Of a DNA stretch of 64,000 nt, positions 20,401 to 32,764 are shown one piece after another (position 1 is the first letter of the stretch; every line of letters begins with the position of its first letter). The notes under the pieces are model-generated. The model was not told the origin of the DNA. It saw only the letters and a program-made list of their open reading frames with translations, and made no database searches. Both the position numbers and the translations under genes were made by a program. The DNA comes from Prorocentrum cordatum (taxonomy: Eukaryota; Sar; Dinophyceae; Prorocentrales; Prorocentraceae): contig CAUYUJ010000647.1 of assembly GCA_963575745.1 (NCBI GenBank), positions 467,501 through 531,500 on the forward strand. The letters are read 5' to 3'.

Positions 20401-21230
20401 CATCTTATGTCGCGGGCGGCTAGACGTTCAGCGCGCGACGCGAGCTGCGTCCTATTCCTGCCGCGCATTGAGCGACGTCGACGAGAAACGAGACCGCGCG
20501 CGATGTGCGCCGCGCCCCGCTCCGGCCTCCCATGTTGCATCGTCGGCCACAACATGTCCAGCGCGCGAAGTGCGCCGCGTTTCATTCCAGCCACGCGCGC
20601 CGGCGGCGAACCGCACTTGCCTGAGGCATTATTATGATTTGCCGCCCGCCCAACTCCGCAACCCGCTGGGCCGCAGCGTCGACGACAAGGCCATGTTGAC
20701 GAGCAGGCGTCTCCGCGCGATGTGCGCCGCGCCCCATTCCCGCTGCGCGATTCGCAGCGCCGACAAGAGAAAGTACATGTTGGCAAGAAAACGTCGACGT
20801 TGGTGTGTGTTTTTTTGGCAGGTAGGACGGGGGGTCCCGCGCAGCGTTGGCCAATCGTCCGCGCGCGATGTGCGCCGCGTCCCATTCCTGCTTCATTGTT
20901 CGCAGCGTCGACGACAGGAAAGTCCATGCTGTCGAGAAAAACGTTGATTTCATCCGCATCGGGTTGCCCAGGCGATGTCCATTCCGTCCCATCCCATTAC
21001 ATCTTTCGCAGCGTCGACGACAAGAAAGTCCATGTTGTCGACAATATCATTGAGTTCGTAGTGTTTTTTGGATAGGTCGGGGGCGACCACCCGCGTAGGG
21101 ATACCCCGGCGATGTTCATTCCGTTTTGTGCATGCTACGTTTTTCGCAACTCGACGACATGTTGGCGATGAACAGTTGCGTTTGTATTGTTTTTTTACAG
21201 TTAGGACGGCGGTGTTGCTATCGGCCCGCT
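20400..21230. repeat. degenerate tandem repeat of about 110-150 bp
   Basis: The words GCGATGTGCGCCGCG, CCCATTCC and GCAGCGTCGACGACAAGAAA (with variants) recur together at about 20505, 20720, 20868 and, more eroded, 20970 and 21113. Each unit ends with CATGTTGTCG-like sequence. The copies differ by substitutions and by insertions such as GGTGTGTGTTTTTTTGGCAG. It looks like an old satellite. Confidence 0.7.
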
Positions 21231-21257
21231 AGGTGGGGGTTTGGGGGTGTTTAAGGA

Positions 21258-21602
<345 letters not shown>

Positions 21603-24300
21603 TGGGGCGGCGGGGTGGCGGGGCGCGGCGGGGTGGGGCGGAAGTGCGCGTGGGGGGGGTGGGGGGGCTGGGGGGGGGCGGGGCCAGGGTGTGCGCGGCG
21701 GTTACGGTGGTGTTGGGGTGTTGGGTGATTGATCGCTTGAGTCAGAAAATGCACGAAGTGTTGCGCGGGCGCAGGCGTCGCGTCATCTGCCAGGCTGAAT
21801 TTGGAGACTTGGAGGTGAGGGGCGCTTTGTCGCAGCTTGAACAGTGGAGTGCCCGAGTTGGAAAGTAGGGGACATGTCGAACGTCGCGCGCATTGCCGCC
21901 CCCTCCCCGAACCGCGGCGCGCGGGATAGTCCTTGCTCGCGCAGGGGGGCGGTCGCTGCTTCATTCTTCGCCGAGATGGAGGTTGCGATTGCGATGGCGA
22001 CGGGAAGGGGGGGGAGGGGGGGGGGCGTTTGCCGCGGGCGCGGATCAGGAGGGCGCGCGCCCGAGAATTGCCGAGCGAAAAGGTCATGGCGAAGGCCCCC
22101 CCCCGAAGGGGAAGGGCGCCCAAGTCGGCAGGGCTGGGGAGGGGGGGCGGGGGAAAAACTGCGACGGTTTCCGAGGTCCGCCAAGGCGGCCGGCTCCGCG
22201 GCGCGCCGACGGCGGAGGGGGGGCGCGCGCCCCAGTGGGCCAGCGGGAATGTTGCAGGCGCGGGCAGAAGGTCGTGGGGCAACCGAGGGCCACCAGGACT
22301 GGAACTAGGCGGGCCGGGGCCAGGCCGGAGACGCCCCGACGCGCGCGCCGGGCCAGCTGGGCGGGCTCGGGCCGTTGCGCTGCAGCGCCAGGCCCGTCGA
22401 TGGAGGCGCGGCGGGCATGCGCATGCCTCGCGGGCGAGAGATCAAGCGGGCACGGCGCGAAAGCAGACCGAACATGTTGGCGGTCGCGCGCGTGGGTGAC
22501 GGATGTCCGGCGGGGCGGGGATCGCCCCGCGGTCAGCGATGGCGCGGGGCCGCCGAGTCCGAGACGCATGGCCCGCGCGCGGCTAACAGAGACGGCGAGT
22601 CATTGGCAGGGGGGCGCAGGGAAGCGTCGCTGGCCGAGGTCAACAGGAAGGCGGGCGCAGCGAACGCAGCGCCCGAAGATAATCCGGCGAAAGCGCGGAG
22701 ATTGCGGTCGCAAGCGTGGGCTCGGGGATGCGCGGCCCCGTCGGCCCGCGAGGTGCGAGGGTTTGCGTGCGAGGCCAGCGGCTGCGTCCAGGTGACGCGA
22801 AACATGGGCCGCTGTAGGTCTGCCCGCGCAAGTGGCCGATGTCATGACAGCGCTGAGACCGGCGCGGGAAATGGCGGGGCGAGGCGCGCGAGCGGCGGGC
22901 GTGGGGCGCGTGCCCTCGGGGGAAAATGCGGAGATTCAGGGGCGCGCCTGGGATTCCCATCTCGTTGTCAAGGTGCCCGGGTTTGAGGGCGCGGGGCCTG
23001 TGGATCAGGGCGGTCGGCGGGTGGCGGGGTGCATTTGCCGCGGCGTGGAAGCCTCCGGTCGGGAAGGGTGGGGGCGGGGGGGCGTCGGCCGCGAAGTGGC
23101 GCGAGCGATGCGCGGGGCGCGTTCGCCAGTGAAGAAGCTGATGCGGCAGGGCGAGTCGCGCGCGGCGCCCGCGCCAGCGGGGCCGGGGTGGAGTCGCGGA
23201 ACAAGCGCCGCTCGGCGCGCAGGAGGCGGCGCCCGCGGGGGGGTAGTAGTGGCGGGGCTCCGGAAGAGAGCGAGGTGGCCCTAGGTCGCGCGCGATTGCG
23301 CGCGGGCCAAGTCGACGTGGGGTCGAGCGCGGCTCGGGCAGGCGCGGGCAGTCAGTCCGTTGAAGCAACGGCCAATAGAGTTACGTTCGCGGGGCGCCGC
23401 GGCGCAGTGGCGCGAAGTGCCAGCGCGTCCTCGACATCTGCCTCGGGTGCCCAGGTGAAGCAGCGGTTCGAATGACTATTTGGATAGGGGTGAACCCGGC
23501 GAGCGACTTAGCTGCGAGCGGCGAAGTGGGGCCACCCCTCAGAACGGCGCGAGGACAGGTCAGGGCAGTGCAAAGCGCAGTCGAAGCGGTTTTCGCGTCA
23601 GAGTAAGCTGAACACCGCCAAAATTGCGCCCTGGATGGAATCGCCTACTTCGCAGCCCATCGGTTTTTCGGCGCGCGCAGACGGCGAGGCAGCGCGCGAG
23701 GGATGCCGATAATTTAACCAACGCAACATCAACGCGCAACGGATTTGCAATTGACACGGGCCGGCCCGCATGGCGTCCCACGAAGCGGGGATTTGCCGGG
23801 GATATTCGACGGAAGTCAGGGGTCCATGGCCAGTGCTGAAACTGGGGGCTCGAGGTCAGCGGGGCGCCGTGAAAAGTGTGGCGCAATGTGTTTTGATAAG
23901 ATGCGGGGAGTTGGTGGTCTGCCGCGGTAGACAGGGCCAGACGTGATTGGAAACGAATTTCAACCGAGGGTCATAGCGCCCATGCCAGCGACGGGGGCGG
24001 AGGAAGGCGTGGCCGAGGCGATGCCGTCGCCGCTAGTGGGGGGGTCGCGTTGAAAAAGAGAATGCGCTAGTGCGCGAGAAGGGGGGCGACCTCCGGGCTG
24101 CCGAGGGCGCGAGGCCATAGCCGGATGGGCCCATGGTCGCAACCACCGCTGAAAGCGGCGACGTTGTCCTCTCCGATGGCAACGGCAGGGGGCGTCGGAT
24201 TTGGCGAGGGAAGGCGAAAGGAAAGGTCTCGAACTTTCACTCGCTGACGCGGAAGGGGCGAATTATCATGCAGCGGCCCGGAAGGAAACCCTGCCAAATT
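21603..24300. other. very GC-rich DNA with no recognisable gene
   Basis: Long open frames occupy both strands at once (for example plus 21893-22795 and minus 22640-23368), which is what GC-rich DNA poor in stop codons gives. Composition is Arg/Gly/Ala/Pro with no motif. Short G-runs are frequent. I see no repeat period. Confidence 0.5.
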
Positions 24301-24301
24301 G

Positions 24302-24319
24302 CCCCCCCCCCCCCCCCCC
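24302..24319. repeat. C18 homopolymer
   Basis: An uninterrupted run of 18 C. A possible assembly-sensitive site. Confidence 0.9.
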
Positions 24320-25857
24320 GAGGATCGCCAACCTGGGGGTCGCGGGCGAATCCAGCAGGCCGTGGCCGCTCATGCTTTGCCGAGTGGCGAGGGTGGGTGG
24401 TAGTTGTTATCTTGTTATCTCCGTGGACAAATTCTACAATTCTTCCGGGGCTCATGATCTGACCCTCGTGAGTCGTGCCAATGCTGCCGGGCCCGCCGTG
24501 GTGTTTTGCCCGAGTGAGAGAAAGAAAGAAAACGCGCGACGCAGCCGGCAGTTCGGGAGACAACGAGCTGGAGCTTTTGTTTCAAACAGAGAGAATCGGG
24601 ATCCGGCATGCCCGCCCCGCGCGTGTTCAAACGCAGGGGGTGAGGCGAGCGATGCAGGCGAGGCGAACAAGCGAAGAAGAGACGACTTGCGCACACATGG
24701 GCCCAGCCCTCATGTTTTCGTGCATCAGAAACGCGTTTGTGTATCATGAAAAGGGCGAGGAGGCGAGGTTTGAGGAGAGGCAGGAGGAGGCGGAGTAGGA
24801 GGAGGAGGGTGGACGAGGACAGCAGCATGGTGGGCCCCCCGCCCGCCAGGACCGCCGGCGTGGCGTGTGAGGAGGCGGAGGGCGGAGGCGCGCCCATTGG
24901 CCAGGGCCCCAGTCAGATTTGACCCCGCGCGCGGGGGGAGGGGGAGAGCGCCGCTCGGCGGCGCACTTCCTTTGCAGTCGAATGTCAGGCCGCTTCATAA
25001 GGATGGCTGCTTTCCACAGGTGCTTTCGCATTCTCGCCTCTCGGTCCGTCCTGGCCCTTAACCGTGGGCCACTGGGTTCCAATCTCGGATAACGTCCACA
25101 GGCCTTGCGTCCTTACCGCGCATCCGTATGATCTGGTCACTTTGCACTCTCTCCTCGCCCTTCTTCTAGTTAGTTTTTTTTTGTTTGTTTTTGTTTTCAC
25201 TCTCTCTCTCTCTCGTTGTGTGCGTGTCAGCATCGCACCACGGATCGTGGACAAGTGCCTCGAAGTCGCGGTGCCCCCCACACTCTAGCTCCCCGCTGGC
25301 CCCTCTCCTGCTCCTTTCCTCTCTCTCTCTCTCTTTTTCCCTTCTTCCTTCCGAAACGGGACCCCACGGGTGGCCCGCGCCCCGTGTCCTGCCGTGGGCT
25401 GGCGCTTCCGTGGGGTAGCCCCCAGGGTGGCGTCCGCCGCCCGGCGGGATTTTTGGCTTGCCTTTCGTTCACGTTGGGCGGATTCTAGCAACGTTGGGCT
25501 GTAGCGTTCTGGTGGCAAAAAAAGAGTAAAACTAAATTGCGTTTTTTGGGGAGCTTCGCTCCGTCCCTCCCCCCGCCTCTGGTGCGTTCGCCTCGCCCCC
25601 CCTCACTTATTAGTTCGCCTGTGGAGGCAGACAGTGGGAGCTTCTGATCAGCAGGAAGAGGGAGTGATCCGAGGTGCCGCGGGCGACTCCGACTGGAAGT
25701 CGTTCTTGAAGAAGCCAGTCGAACCCACTCGACTGGAGGTGCGAAGGAGTTGAAAGCGGGAGGCGTGAGGAAGGACTCTGGAGGAGAGAGGAGCGAGGGA
25801 GAGAGAGGGAGGAGGAACAAGAGGCTTGCGGAGGCAGTAGGAAGAGGGAGCACGGAA
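24320..25857. other. no recognisable gene; CT tracts
   Basis: Short (CT)n tracts near 25200-25215 and 25318-25334 and pyrimidine-rich DNA around. Open frames overlap on both strands with no domain. Confidence 0.45.
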
Positions 25858-25945
25858 AAGGAGGAGGAGGAATTGGAGGAGGAGGAGGAGGAGGACGAAG
25901 AGTAGGAGGACGGGGAGGAGGAGGAGGAGGAGGAGGAGGACGAGG
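25858..25945. repeat. (GAG)n microsatellite
   Basis: About 85 bp of GAG with GAC and TAG variants. Confidence 0.9.
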
Positions 25946-26064
25946 ACCAGTGTAAACCCAAGAGTCATCAACGATGTTGGAATAAACCCCTCCTCCAAGC
26001 TCCCTCTTCGCAGGCCCCTACAGTGGTTAATTTTCGTTGGGGGAACTGTCCCGTTGGAGTATAA

Positions 26065-26260
26065 CCGCTTGACGATCCAGAAGCATGCCAAAACATTGTT
26101 CTCGGGATCACAACGCCACGGATCAACCTAATTGTGGCGCATTGACGATCCTGAATCGTGCCAGAACGCCATTCTTGGGACTTGAACACGGCGAATCAAA
26201 GTAACCGTTGTGCCCGCATAGTCCCGAACCCTTCCAACATTCCATTTCTGGTACGTTGAT
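26065..26260. repeat. 73-bp degenerate tandem repeat
   Basis: TTGACGATCC-GAA-C-TGCCA-AAC recurs at 26070 and 26143, and CGGATCAACCTAA aligns with CGAATCAAAGTAA at the same offset. A weaker third copy starts near 26216. Confidence 0.6.
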
Positions 26261-26384
26261 AATGGGAATTCATGAACTTCTTGCACATGTCCTAAACGAA
26301 TGTACGCGGCGCTTAGGCGAGAGCCACATTTTGAAACAGAGCCGCCCTCAATCCGTGGACCTCTTGCAATTGTTATAGTCGTCG

Positions 26385-26558
26385 TGCGTCGTCGTCGTCT
26401 TCGTCGTCTTCGTGGTGGTCGTCGTCTTCGTGGTCGTCTTCGTGGTCGTCGTCTTTGTGGTCGTGGTCGTGGTCATGGTCGAGGTCGTGGTCGTCGTCGT
26501 GGTTGTCGTCGTGGTCGTCGTCGTGGTGGTGGTGGTCGTCGTCGTGGTCGTCGTCGTG

Positions 26559-26589
<31 letters not shown>

Positions 26590-26592
26590 GTG
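26385..26592. repeat. (GTC)n/(GTG)n tract
   Basis: About 200 bp of GTC alternating with GTG and TTC. It explains the poly-Val, poly-Asp and poly-Arg frames here. Confidence 0.9.
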
Positions 26593-26785
26593 GCTGCCCC
26601 TTTCTCTGCCGGGAACTTGTGCGCTACGCGGGCGCGCGCGAGGCCCCAGGCATGCACCCCGCCTCCGCCGCCCGCCGTCCGCCTCCCCTCCTCCTGACGC
26701 CGCGCGCGCCGAGCGCCGCAGGCGATTTTTCCCCGATCCCCGAGCGGCGCCCGAAAAGTTTGGCCGCTCAGACAGGGGGGCAACT

Positions 26786-26936
26786 CTGGGATACACCCCA
26801 AGGGGCTGTTCGGGCGCACCCTTTATCGAGATTGGGCGCCCCCCCATCGTGTATCCCAGGGTCGGGCTCCAAACTTTTGGTCCAGTCGAAAACCTCCCAA
26901 AGCTTGGGATGGGGGTCGACATATCCCACGTTCAAG
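26786..26936 (+). repeat. dispersed repeat R1, copy 1, with hairpin
   Basis: About 150 bp similar to 28441-28588 on the same strand: shared words include CGGGCGCACC/CGGACGCACC, GTCCAGTCGA and GGGGGTCGAC/GGGGATCGAC. Copy 1 contains the perfect 11-nt inverted repeat CTGGGATACAC (26786-26796) and GTGTATCCCAG (26849-26859). No coding signal. Confidence 0.75.
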
Positions 26937-27456
26937 CGCCCCCCCGCCGCGAACCCCGCGTGCCCCGCCGCCCTCCCCGCCCTCCCCGCCCTCCCCGCTC
27001 CCTGCGCGCGCCCCCGCCGCGCCCGCGGTGGCGGAGTGCTCCTCCTGGTCGCGCGCGCGCGACCCCTCGACGCGCCCCCGCTCCTAGCGCGTGAACACCG
27101 AGGCTCCCCCCCCCCCCCCTCGCAGGTGCGCGCCACGCGCGAGGCGGGCTGCATGTTGCGGTTCCTGGTCTGCCAGGCGTCGCTCTCCATCAGCGCCTCC
27201 GAGGAGCTGCCCCGCGTGCGGGAGGGCGGGCGGGGCGGGCGCTGCGGGCGATTCTTCTCCTCTTCAGTTGCGTTGCCTCCGCAGCTTGTGTGGCTCAGAG
27301 CGCTTAGCAGCGCCAGGCCGCTCCCTGGTTGCAGCGTCCAGGGGAGCGACAGCACAGCCCAGTTGAAAACATCCCTTCTCGCGTTCACCCCGCGTGAGGG
27401 GGGGTGTGAGGCGGGAATTTATAATACATGACCACCGTCTGGAGGGTCAGTTTTCG

Positions 27457-27572
27457 GAGCCTCGGCAGGCGGTGGATATGGACATATTCGGGCCCCCAGG
27501 GGCCGAAGTATATCCATATCCACCGCCCGCTATGGGCACCAGGGCGTCGGTTCCCAGGCGGTGGATATGGAT
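27457..27572. repeat. foldback repeat F1, copy 1 (GGCGGTGGATATGGA)
   Basis: GGCGGTGGATATGGA (27468-27482) is perfectly complementary to TCCATATCCACCGCC (27513-27527), around a GC-rich loop that itself pairs (GGCCC with GGGCC type). A third, direct arm lies at 27557-27571. The same arm with the same CCTCGGCA lead-in occurs at 57665-57751, so this is a dispersed foldback family. Confidence 0.75.
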
Positions 27573-27841
27573 AAATCCCCGCCTCGCAAGGGGGGGCGGG
27601 GCCGGCGAGGGGGGCGGGAGTTCTGAGACCTCGAGCAGACGGGGTCTTCAATCGCGGTGCCTCTCTTTGGCTTCGAGGCCGTCTGCGGGCCCTGGGGCCG
27701 CCGGCAGGCCGATGCATGACGGGAAGCTGTGGGGGAGCCCGCGGCGTCAGGCACGCCCCGCCCTCTGACCATCGCCTGGGTTACTTCCCAAACCCCTTCG
27801 GACGGGGCCTGGGACGAGGAGCATTCCGTTCCAGACCTTTC

Positions 27842-27981
27842 CGGCACGCTCTCAGAGCTTCTTCTGGGACGCTCTGAGAAGGCCGCGGCGCCCGAGACCT
27901 CCTCCAGAGCCGCCGGATCTCAGATATTCTCGATTTATTTCCTCACCCGACTTCGTCCTCGTCCTGGCCTCGTCTTGCCCC
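27842..27981 (+). repeat. dispersed repeat R2, copy 1
   Basis: Similar to 56605-56731: CGCTCTGAGA-GGCCGCGG, CGCCCGAGAC, CCAGAGCCGCC, ATTCTCGATTTA and CTCGTCCTGGC-TCGTCTT are shared in order. A GCTCTCAGAGC palindrome stands at the 5' end. Confidence 0.75.
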
Positions 27982-28267
27982 CGTCTCCGGAATCTGCGCT
28001 CGCCGGCGACTCGACTGAGGATGGCTCCTTGGCACCCTGGTCGGTGACAGTGGCCTCGAAGGTGACTTGCGCGAGGCTCGGTGGCTCCCGGGATCGGATC
28101 TTGCCGGCGCTTTTGCTCCAGGCACGGCCGTCTTTCTTGGGGGGCGGGTGCCGAGACCTCTGGTCGCAGGCGATTCCCGCCCCCGCTCCCCTCTCTTCCT
28201 CCGACCTTTTGACGAAGAATGACGCCGCTCCGAGAACGAGGGGAACTCGGGGGTACGGTAGGTTTGC

Positions 28268-28434
28268 GTCGTGTCGACCAGCGGCGACCCCAGCGCGGGC
28301 GTTCAAGGTTGAATGCTGCCGGCGACCCAGAATCGATCGATGTTGAACGATCGGACGTTGCGGCAGCGGCCGATCGTTCAAGGTTGAACGATCCCTGCGG
28401 TGTCGAAAACCAACGCTGGGGTCGGCACGACACG
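28268..28434. repeat. foldback block with a 22-bp palindrome
   Basis: GACCCCAGCG (28286-28295) pairs with CGCTGGGGTC (28414-28423), and CGTGTCG outside it pairs with CGACACG. Inside lies GATCGTTCAA-GG-TTGAACGATC (28372-28393), a palindrome with 10-nt perfect arms, plus two related half sites near 28301 and 28341. It may be a small foldback transposon. Confidence 0.6.
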
Positions 28435-28440
28435 AACCCG

Positions 28441-28588
28441 CCGTACACCCTCAGAGGACTATTCGGACGCACCCCGGTCGAGGTTGGACGCCCCCCCCCA
28501 TCGTATATCCCAGAGTTGGGCCTCAAATTGTTGGTCCAGTCGAGAACTTCCAAAACCTGGGATCGGGGATCGACAACTCCCAAGTTAG
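28441..28588 (+). repeat. dispersed repeat R1, copy 2
   Basis: Second copy of the 150-bp repeat at 26786, directly after the foldback block. Similarity runs from GTACACCC to CAACTCCCAAG; the internal hairpin of copy 1 is eroded here. Confidence 0.75.
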
Positions 28589-28795
28589 AGACCTCTGGGG
28601 CCCGCGGATGGAGAGTCATTCCCCGGATGTCCAGGCAGGGGCCCTCCTTGAGGGGCCTCGCGAGGGCAGGGCGGCCCCCGGGAGGAAGGCACGGCACAGC
28701 CGGCCGCGGCACAGCGCCCCGGACAGGGGGCAGCACAGGAGGATCGCGGACTGACGAGGGGGAAGGAGGCAGCTCTTCCTCGAAGGGAGGAGGAA

Positions 28796-28974
28796 GAGGA
28801 GGAGGAGGAGGAGGAGGAGGAGGAGGAGGAGGAGGAGGAGGAGGAGGAGGAGGAGGAGGAGGGCTGCCACCTCTGGCGGACCCTGGGCCCTTCTGCCCAC
28901 GCCCGCCGAGAGGAGCTTGGGCAGATCTCATTCCAGGAGCACTTCCCCATCGACGGCGTCGAGCAGGACCTCCA

Positions 28975-29008
<34 letters not shown>

Positions 29009-29062
29009 CCTCCTCCTTTTCCTCCTCCTCCTCCTCCATCTCCTCCTCCTCCTCCTCCTGAA
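28796..29062. repeat. (GAG)n, (CTG)n and (CTC)n tracts
   Basis: About 65 bp of perfect (GAG)n at 28798-28861, (CTG)n at about 28979-29004 and (CTC)n to 29060. Confidence 0.9.
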
Positions 29063-30900
29063 CATCGTCATTGGGGGCCGCGTGAGCCTCGACCGCCATC
29101 GCCAACTGAGTGGTCCTTAGGCTGGACAGCTGCGCTCTTACCTTGCATTGGAAATTCTAGCCGACGGGAAGCTCCAGACTGAGGTCGTGGGACCGAGATT
29201 CAGAAGACTGAGCGCCCTGATCGCCAGAGCATCGGGACGCTCCTCCGATGAGACGATGTCAGCGACTTTGTCCGAGCCCGAGACATTCGTCGTCGCGCTT
29301 CTCTTCGGACATGGCCAAGAGATGACAAGAAGGCCAAAACCGTTCGCGCGACGAAGACTGATGGCCCATGGGTAGTATAATGTAAGAACGACGCGTTGCT
29401 CTCGATGCCAATTCTGGCGAGATTAACTATCCGCGACGAGGACGTCGAGGGTGTCGCGGCCGAGAACGCCTTGCTCGCGGATGTCCCTGGCGGCCCTCGA
29501 GGCATTGCGGCCATTTTGCGCCGCCGGCCTGCCCCACGGGGCGCGGCTGGATCATCGGCGCCTTCGCTCGCAGTCGCCGCGCCGGGCCGTCTCGGCCGCT
29601 GTTTTGGCTGCGTGAGCCTGTTGTGCTTGCGCTGCAGCGCAGCGAGGGCCGCGCTGGCCGCGGCTGTCTCGCCGCCGTCTTCGTCCCTGCCTTCGTTCCG
29701 GACAGACGTTGGCGATGGTCTTGTTTTGGCGACTCAGAACCTCGCGAACAAGGAGGATGCTTTCTTTCAGGCAGACTGCGAATGTCTCCGCGGAGTGGCC
29801 ACTTGGCGCGAGCGCGCAGTTGCCGAAAAGGATGACGCTGCTGTGTGGGCCAAGACGAAAGGCAAAACGGTTCACTTTGCCAGACATTCCGAACTCTTTC
29901 CTCGTCGGTGCAAGTGCAAGGGTCGCATTATTGTGCTGGGGGTTCAGATGCAAGACGGTCCTGGCCTGTTTGCCGTTTTCGCAGACGCGGCCTACAGGCC
30001 TCCGCGAGTGGAAGCGCCCATGCTCTGCGCGGCCGCGAGTCTGCCGCCTGGCAGCGGAAGCGGAAAACGCGACCCCCCTGGCGCATGCGCGTAGGCTCAA
30101 CTACGCGGCAGCGGTCGTTTCGACCGGGTGTGCTTGCGGGTCCCCCGCCGTCTGAGCGACCAGCCTCGTGGGCGAAGTGCCAACATCCTGTTTGCCGTCT
30201 TCGTTTTGCACTATGGACATCGTCTGGTCGGCGTCGTTTGGGAAGGGCGCCCTCGGACGTCGCTGGGGTTCATGATCTGTCCCGCTGCCAGGTTGGGAGG
30301 GCGTTTGGTCGCGTCCTGGCCGGGCTCTCGTGCTCTCCGTGCATGTTGGCGCGTTCAGGCTGGCCGGCGCCAGAATTTCATGTCTGATGGGTAGGATTTG
30401 ATGTGCAAATCGGGCAGCGCATGTCAGCTATCCGCCCCCTGCTCCCGCGGGGCATCGCTGACCCCGAGCAGCCGGCGTCTGGCGCTGACTGGGCCCGGCC
30501 CGAGATTCGCGGCGCGCGATAGGAAGTGCGCGGCTTCGCTGACCCACGCGTCTAGCGATGCCTGGGCGCCCCGCGCGCTCCGTCCACCGCAGCGTCTAGC
30601 TTGAGCTCTTCGAGGTGCCCGCTGCAGGGGCTCCTGGAATCGAAGACGCCGCCTTTCCGGATTCTGACTTTCGAGGTCGCGGCGTCTTCGGACCGGGCGC
30701 AGCGAGTAATTGAAGGAAAATTCCCCAAGCAGTGCTTGCACTCGGGATTTCTTATTTCTTTTCCTTCTTTCTAAAGAACTGGGCTTGTCTGCCATTTTGG
30801 CGGCTATGGTGCCGCCGTCGCCGTCGCCGCCCCGCTGCCGAAACGTCGCCGCCCGTGGCGCGCGCGCGCGTCGGAATCGCAAGAACGCTCTCGCGCGCAT
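29063..30900. other. no recognisable gene
   Basis: Frames at plus 29396-30094 and minus 29552-30100 overlap fully. Parts of either could be exons (minus strand: GKVNRFAFRLGPHSSVILFG), but I find no domain and no supporting splice logic. Confidence 0.4.
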
Positions 30901-30919
30901 GCTGTTTTAAGAATGCATC

Positions 30920-32312
30920 CAAACAAATGGGGCGAAGTGCACGCGCGCGCGCGCGTCGTCGCGCGCGCGTGCCCTTCAAACACACAGGGTTTCGGAAGGA
31001 TGTCGAAATATCATGCTTTGAAAGCACCCGTATCATCCCAGCCACGCCACCATCGCCCCCCTCCCGCGCGTGTCGTCGCGCCCGCGTGTCGAAATCTATC
31101 GAACGCCTGAGTTTTCGCTCAGGTTATCAAATCGAGCGCCCCGACAACATGTGAGACCACATAGTTTCGCAAGACGAATTTCCCTCGAAAAACGCGCCCT
31201 CGCTCTTGCGAGTTCCCCAAAATACCTATTGTTTTTCAGCATTTTACAACGGGCAACCAGACGGGCCTCGCGCGCGCATGATCGAATCGCGAAGGCGCCT
31301 TGGCGCGCGTGCTGTCGCAAGAACTCCCGGCAACACATTGCGCGAAGTGCACGCGCGCGCGTCGTCGCGTGAGCATGCCGCAATCCGTTGGCAACTGTAG
31401 GCCCCGGAAGGATTTCAATTTCGAGTAACTGGGAACATCTGAAACACATGGGTTTGCAATGCCTGTTTTCAAATCAAGCCTGCGCTCGCGGTCTTGCGGA
31501 TGGGCCTCTCGCGCCGCATGTCGCAATCATTCGAGCATCCTTGCTCGGGCGTTGGGCGGGAGGGGGGGGGTCGATCCGTGTCATATGTCGCCATGGGTCC
31601 ACTCGCGCGTCGGCCGTTCGCGCGCGTCGATTCTCACTTCTAAAAAGAGAATAGACTCTACCCCCCCGGCGTTATCGGCCCCCCCTTTCGGGGATGTAAT
31701 TCATATATGATTCAGACCACGTGTCCATCCTAAATTTGAATTCGTACTATCCCAGAGGGGCCGGGATCGGCCCCCCTTGAGGTTCCCTCAAAAACGATAC
31801 GCGGGGACATTTTTTCCTCTAACCTAACTTTTTTTCTTATCAAAAAAACAAAAACGAATCCCTTGCAACAAATGGGACGAAGTGCAGACGCGCGCGTCGC
31901 CGCGCGCGTATGCCGAAATCCTTCAAAAGCCATCGGTGTCGGAAGGATTTCGCAATCGAGTTTCCAAATGACATACAAAGACACAGGGTTTCGCAACACT
32001 GCTTTGCTAAAAAAGCTTACGCGCGAGCTCTTGCGAAATCCTAAGGTTTATCAAGATTTTCACGACATGCTACCAAACGGGTTTCGCGCGCGCATGTCGA
32101 AATCTGTCGAACGCCCTTGCGCGTGTGCCGTCGCGAGAATCCTCTGCAAAAAACGGGACGATGTGCTGACGCGCGCGTCGTCGCGCGCGTATGCCGAAAT
32201 CCTTCAAAACCCATCGGTTTCGGAAGGATTTCAAAATCGTGTGTCCAAAAAACTTACAAAACCATGCGGTTTCGCAACACGGATTTTCAACAAAGGCGTG
32301 CGCGCGCGCTCT
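30920..32312 (+). repeat. ~280-bp repeat family, four copies
   Basis: A unit beginning GGGCGAAGTGCACGCGCGCG, followed by ATGCCGAAATCCTTCAAA, TTTCGGAAGGATTTC, GGTTTCGCAACAC, GCGCGCATGTCGAAATC and CTGTCGCGAGAA, occurs from about 30930, 31339, 31874 and 32153. The last two are adjacent with 279-bp spacing; the others are separated by insertions. Divergence is moderate. Two more copies lie at 35376 and 35660. The unit is not coding. The order of words is constant, so it is one family, perhaps a satellite or a short interspersed element. Confidence 0.75.
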
Positions 32313-32528
32313 TGCGTCGTCGTCGTCGTCGTCGTCGCCGTCCTCCCTCCTCCCGCGTCGTCGTCGTCGTCGTCGCCTACGTCGTCCTCTGTCTTTCCTC
32401 GTGTTCGTCGTCGTCGTCCTCTTTGGCGTCGTGGTCGTTTCCGTCGTCGTTGTCGCCGTGGTCGTCATTCCTCCTCCTCCCTCGTCGTCCGTCGTCGGCG
32501 TCTCGTCGTCGTCCCTCGTATTTCGTCG

Positions 32529-32563
<35 letters not shown>

Positions 32564-32575
32564 TTCCCTCCTCCC
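32313..32575. repeat. (GTC)n-rich tract
   Basis: About 260 bp of GTC with CTC and GTG variants, lying between the 280-bp repeats and the EF-hand gene. Confidence 0.9.
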
Positions 32576-32764
32576 AGCCCCTGCGGCAGAGGAGCGCCCC
32601 CCCGCCCAGGGCGCGGCGGCCGCGCGCGCCGCGATTGTGCGGGTTCCACGAGTTCTGGGTACTGAACTTCTTCCTCTGCTTACTTCCGCGTACCTCGCAG
32701 GGGCATCGCGGAGTGAGACAAGTTCGTGTTCGGCGGCGAGGTCGAGTGGTTTCATCGTCGCTTG

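Noticed and set aside
21893-23368. Long overlapping frames on both strands in GC-rich DNA
   Set aside because: GC-rich DNA has few stops; composition is Arg/Gly/Pro/Ala and no domain is visible. No strand is preferred.
26473-27388. Proline/arginine-rich proteins on both strands
   Set aside because: Derived from (GTC)n and CCGCCCTCCC repeats and from dispersed repeat R1.
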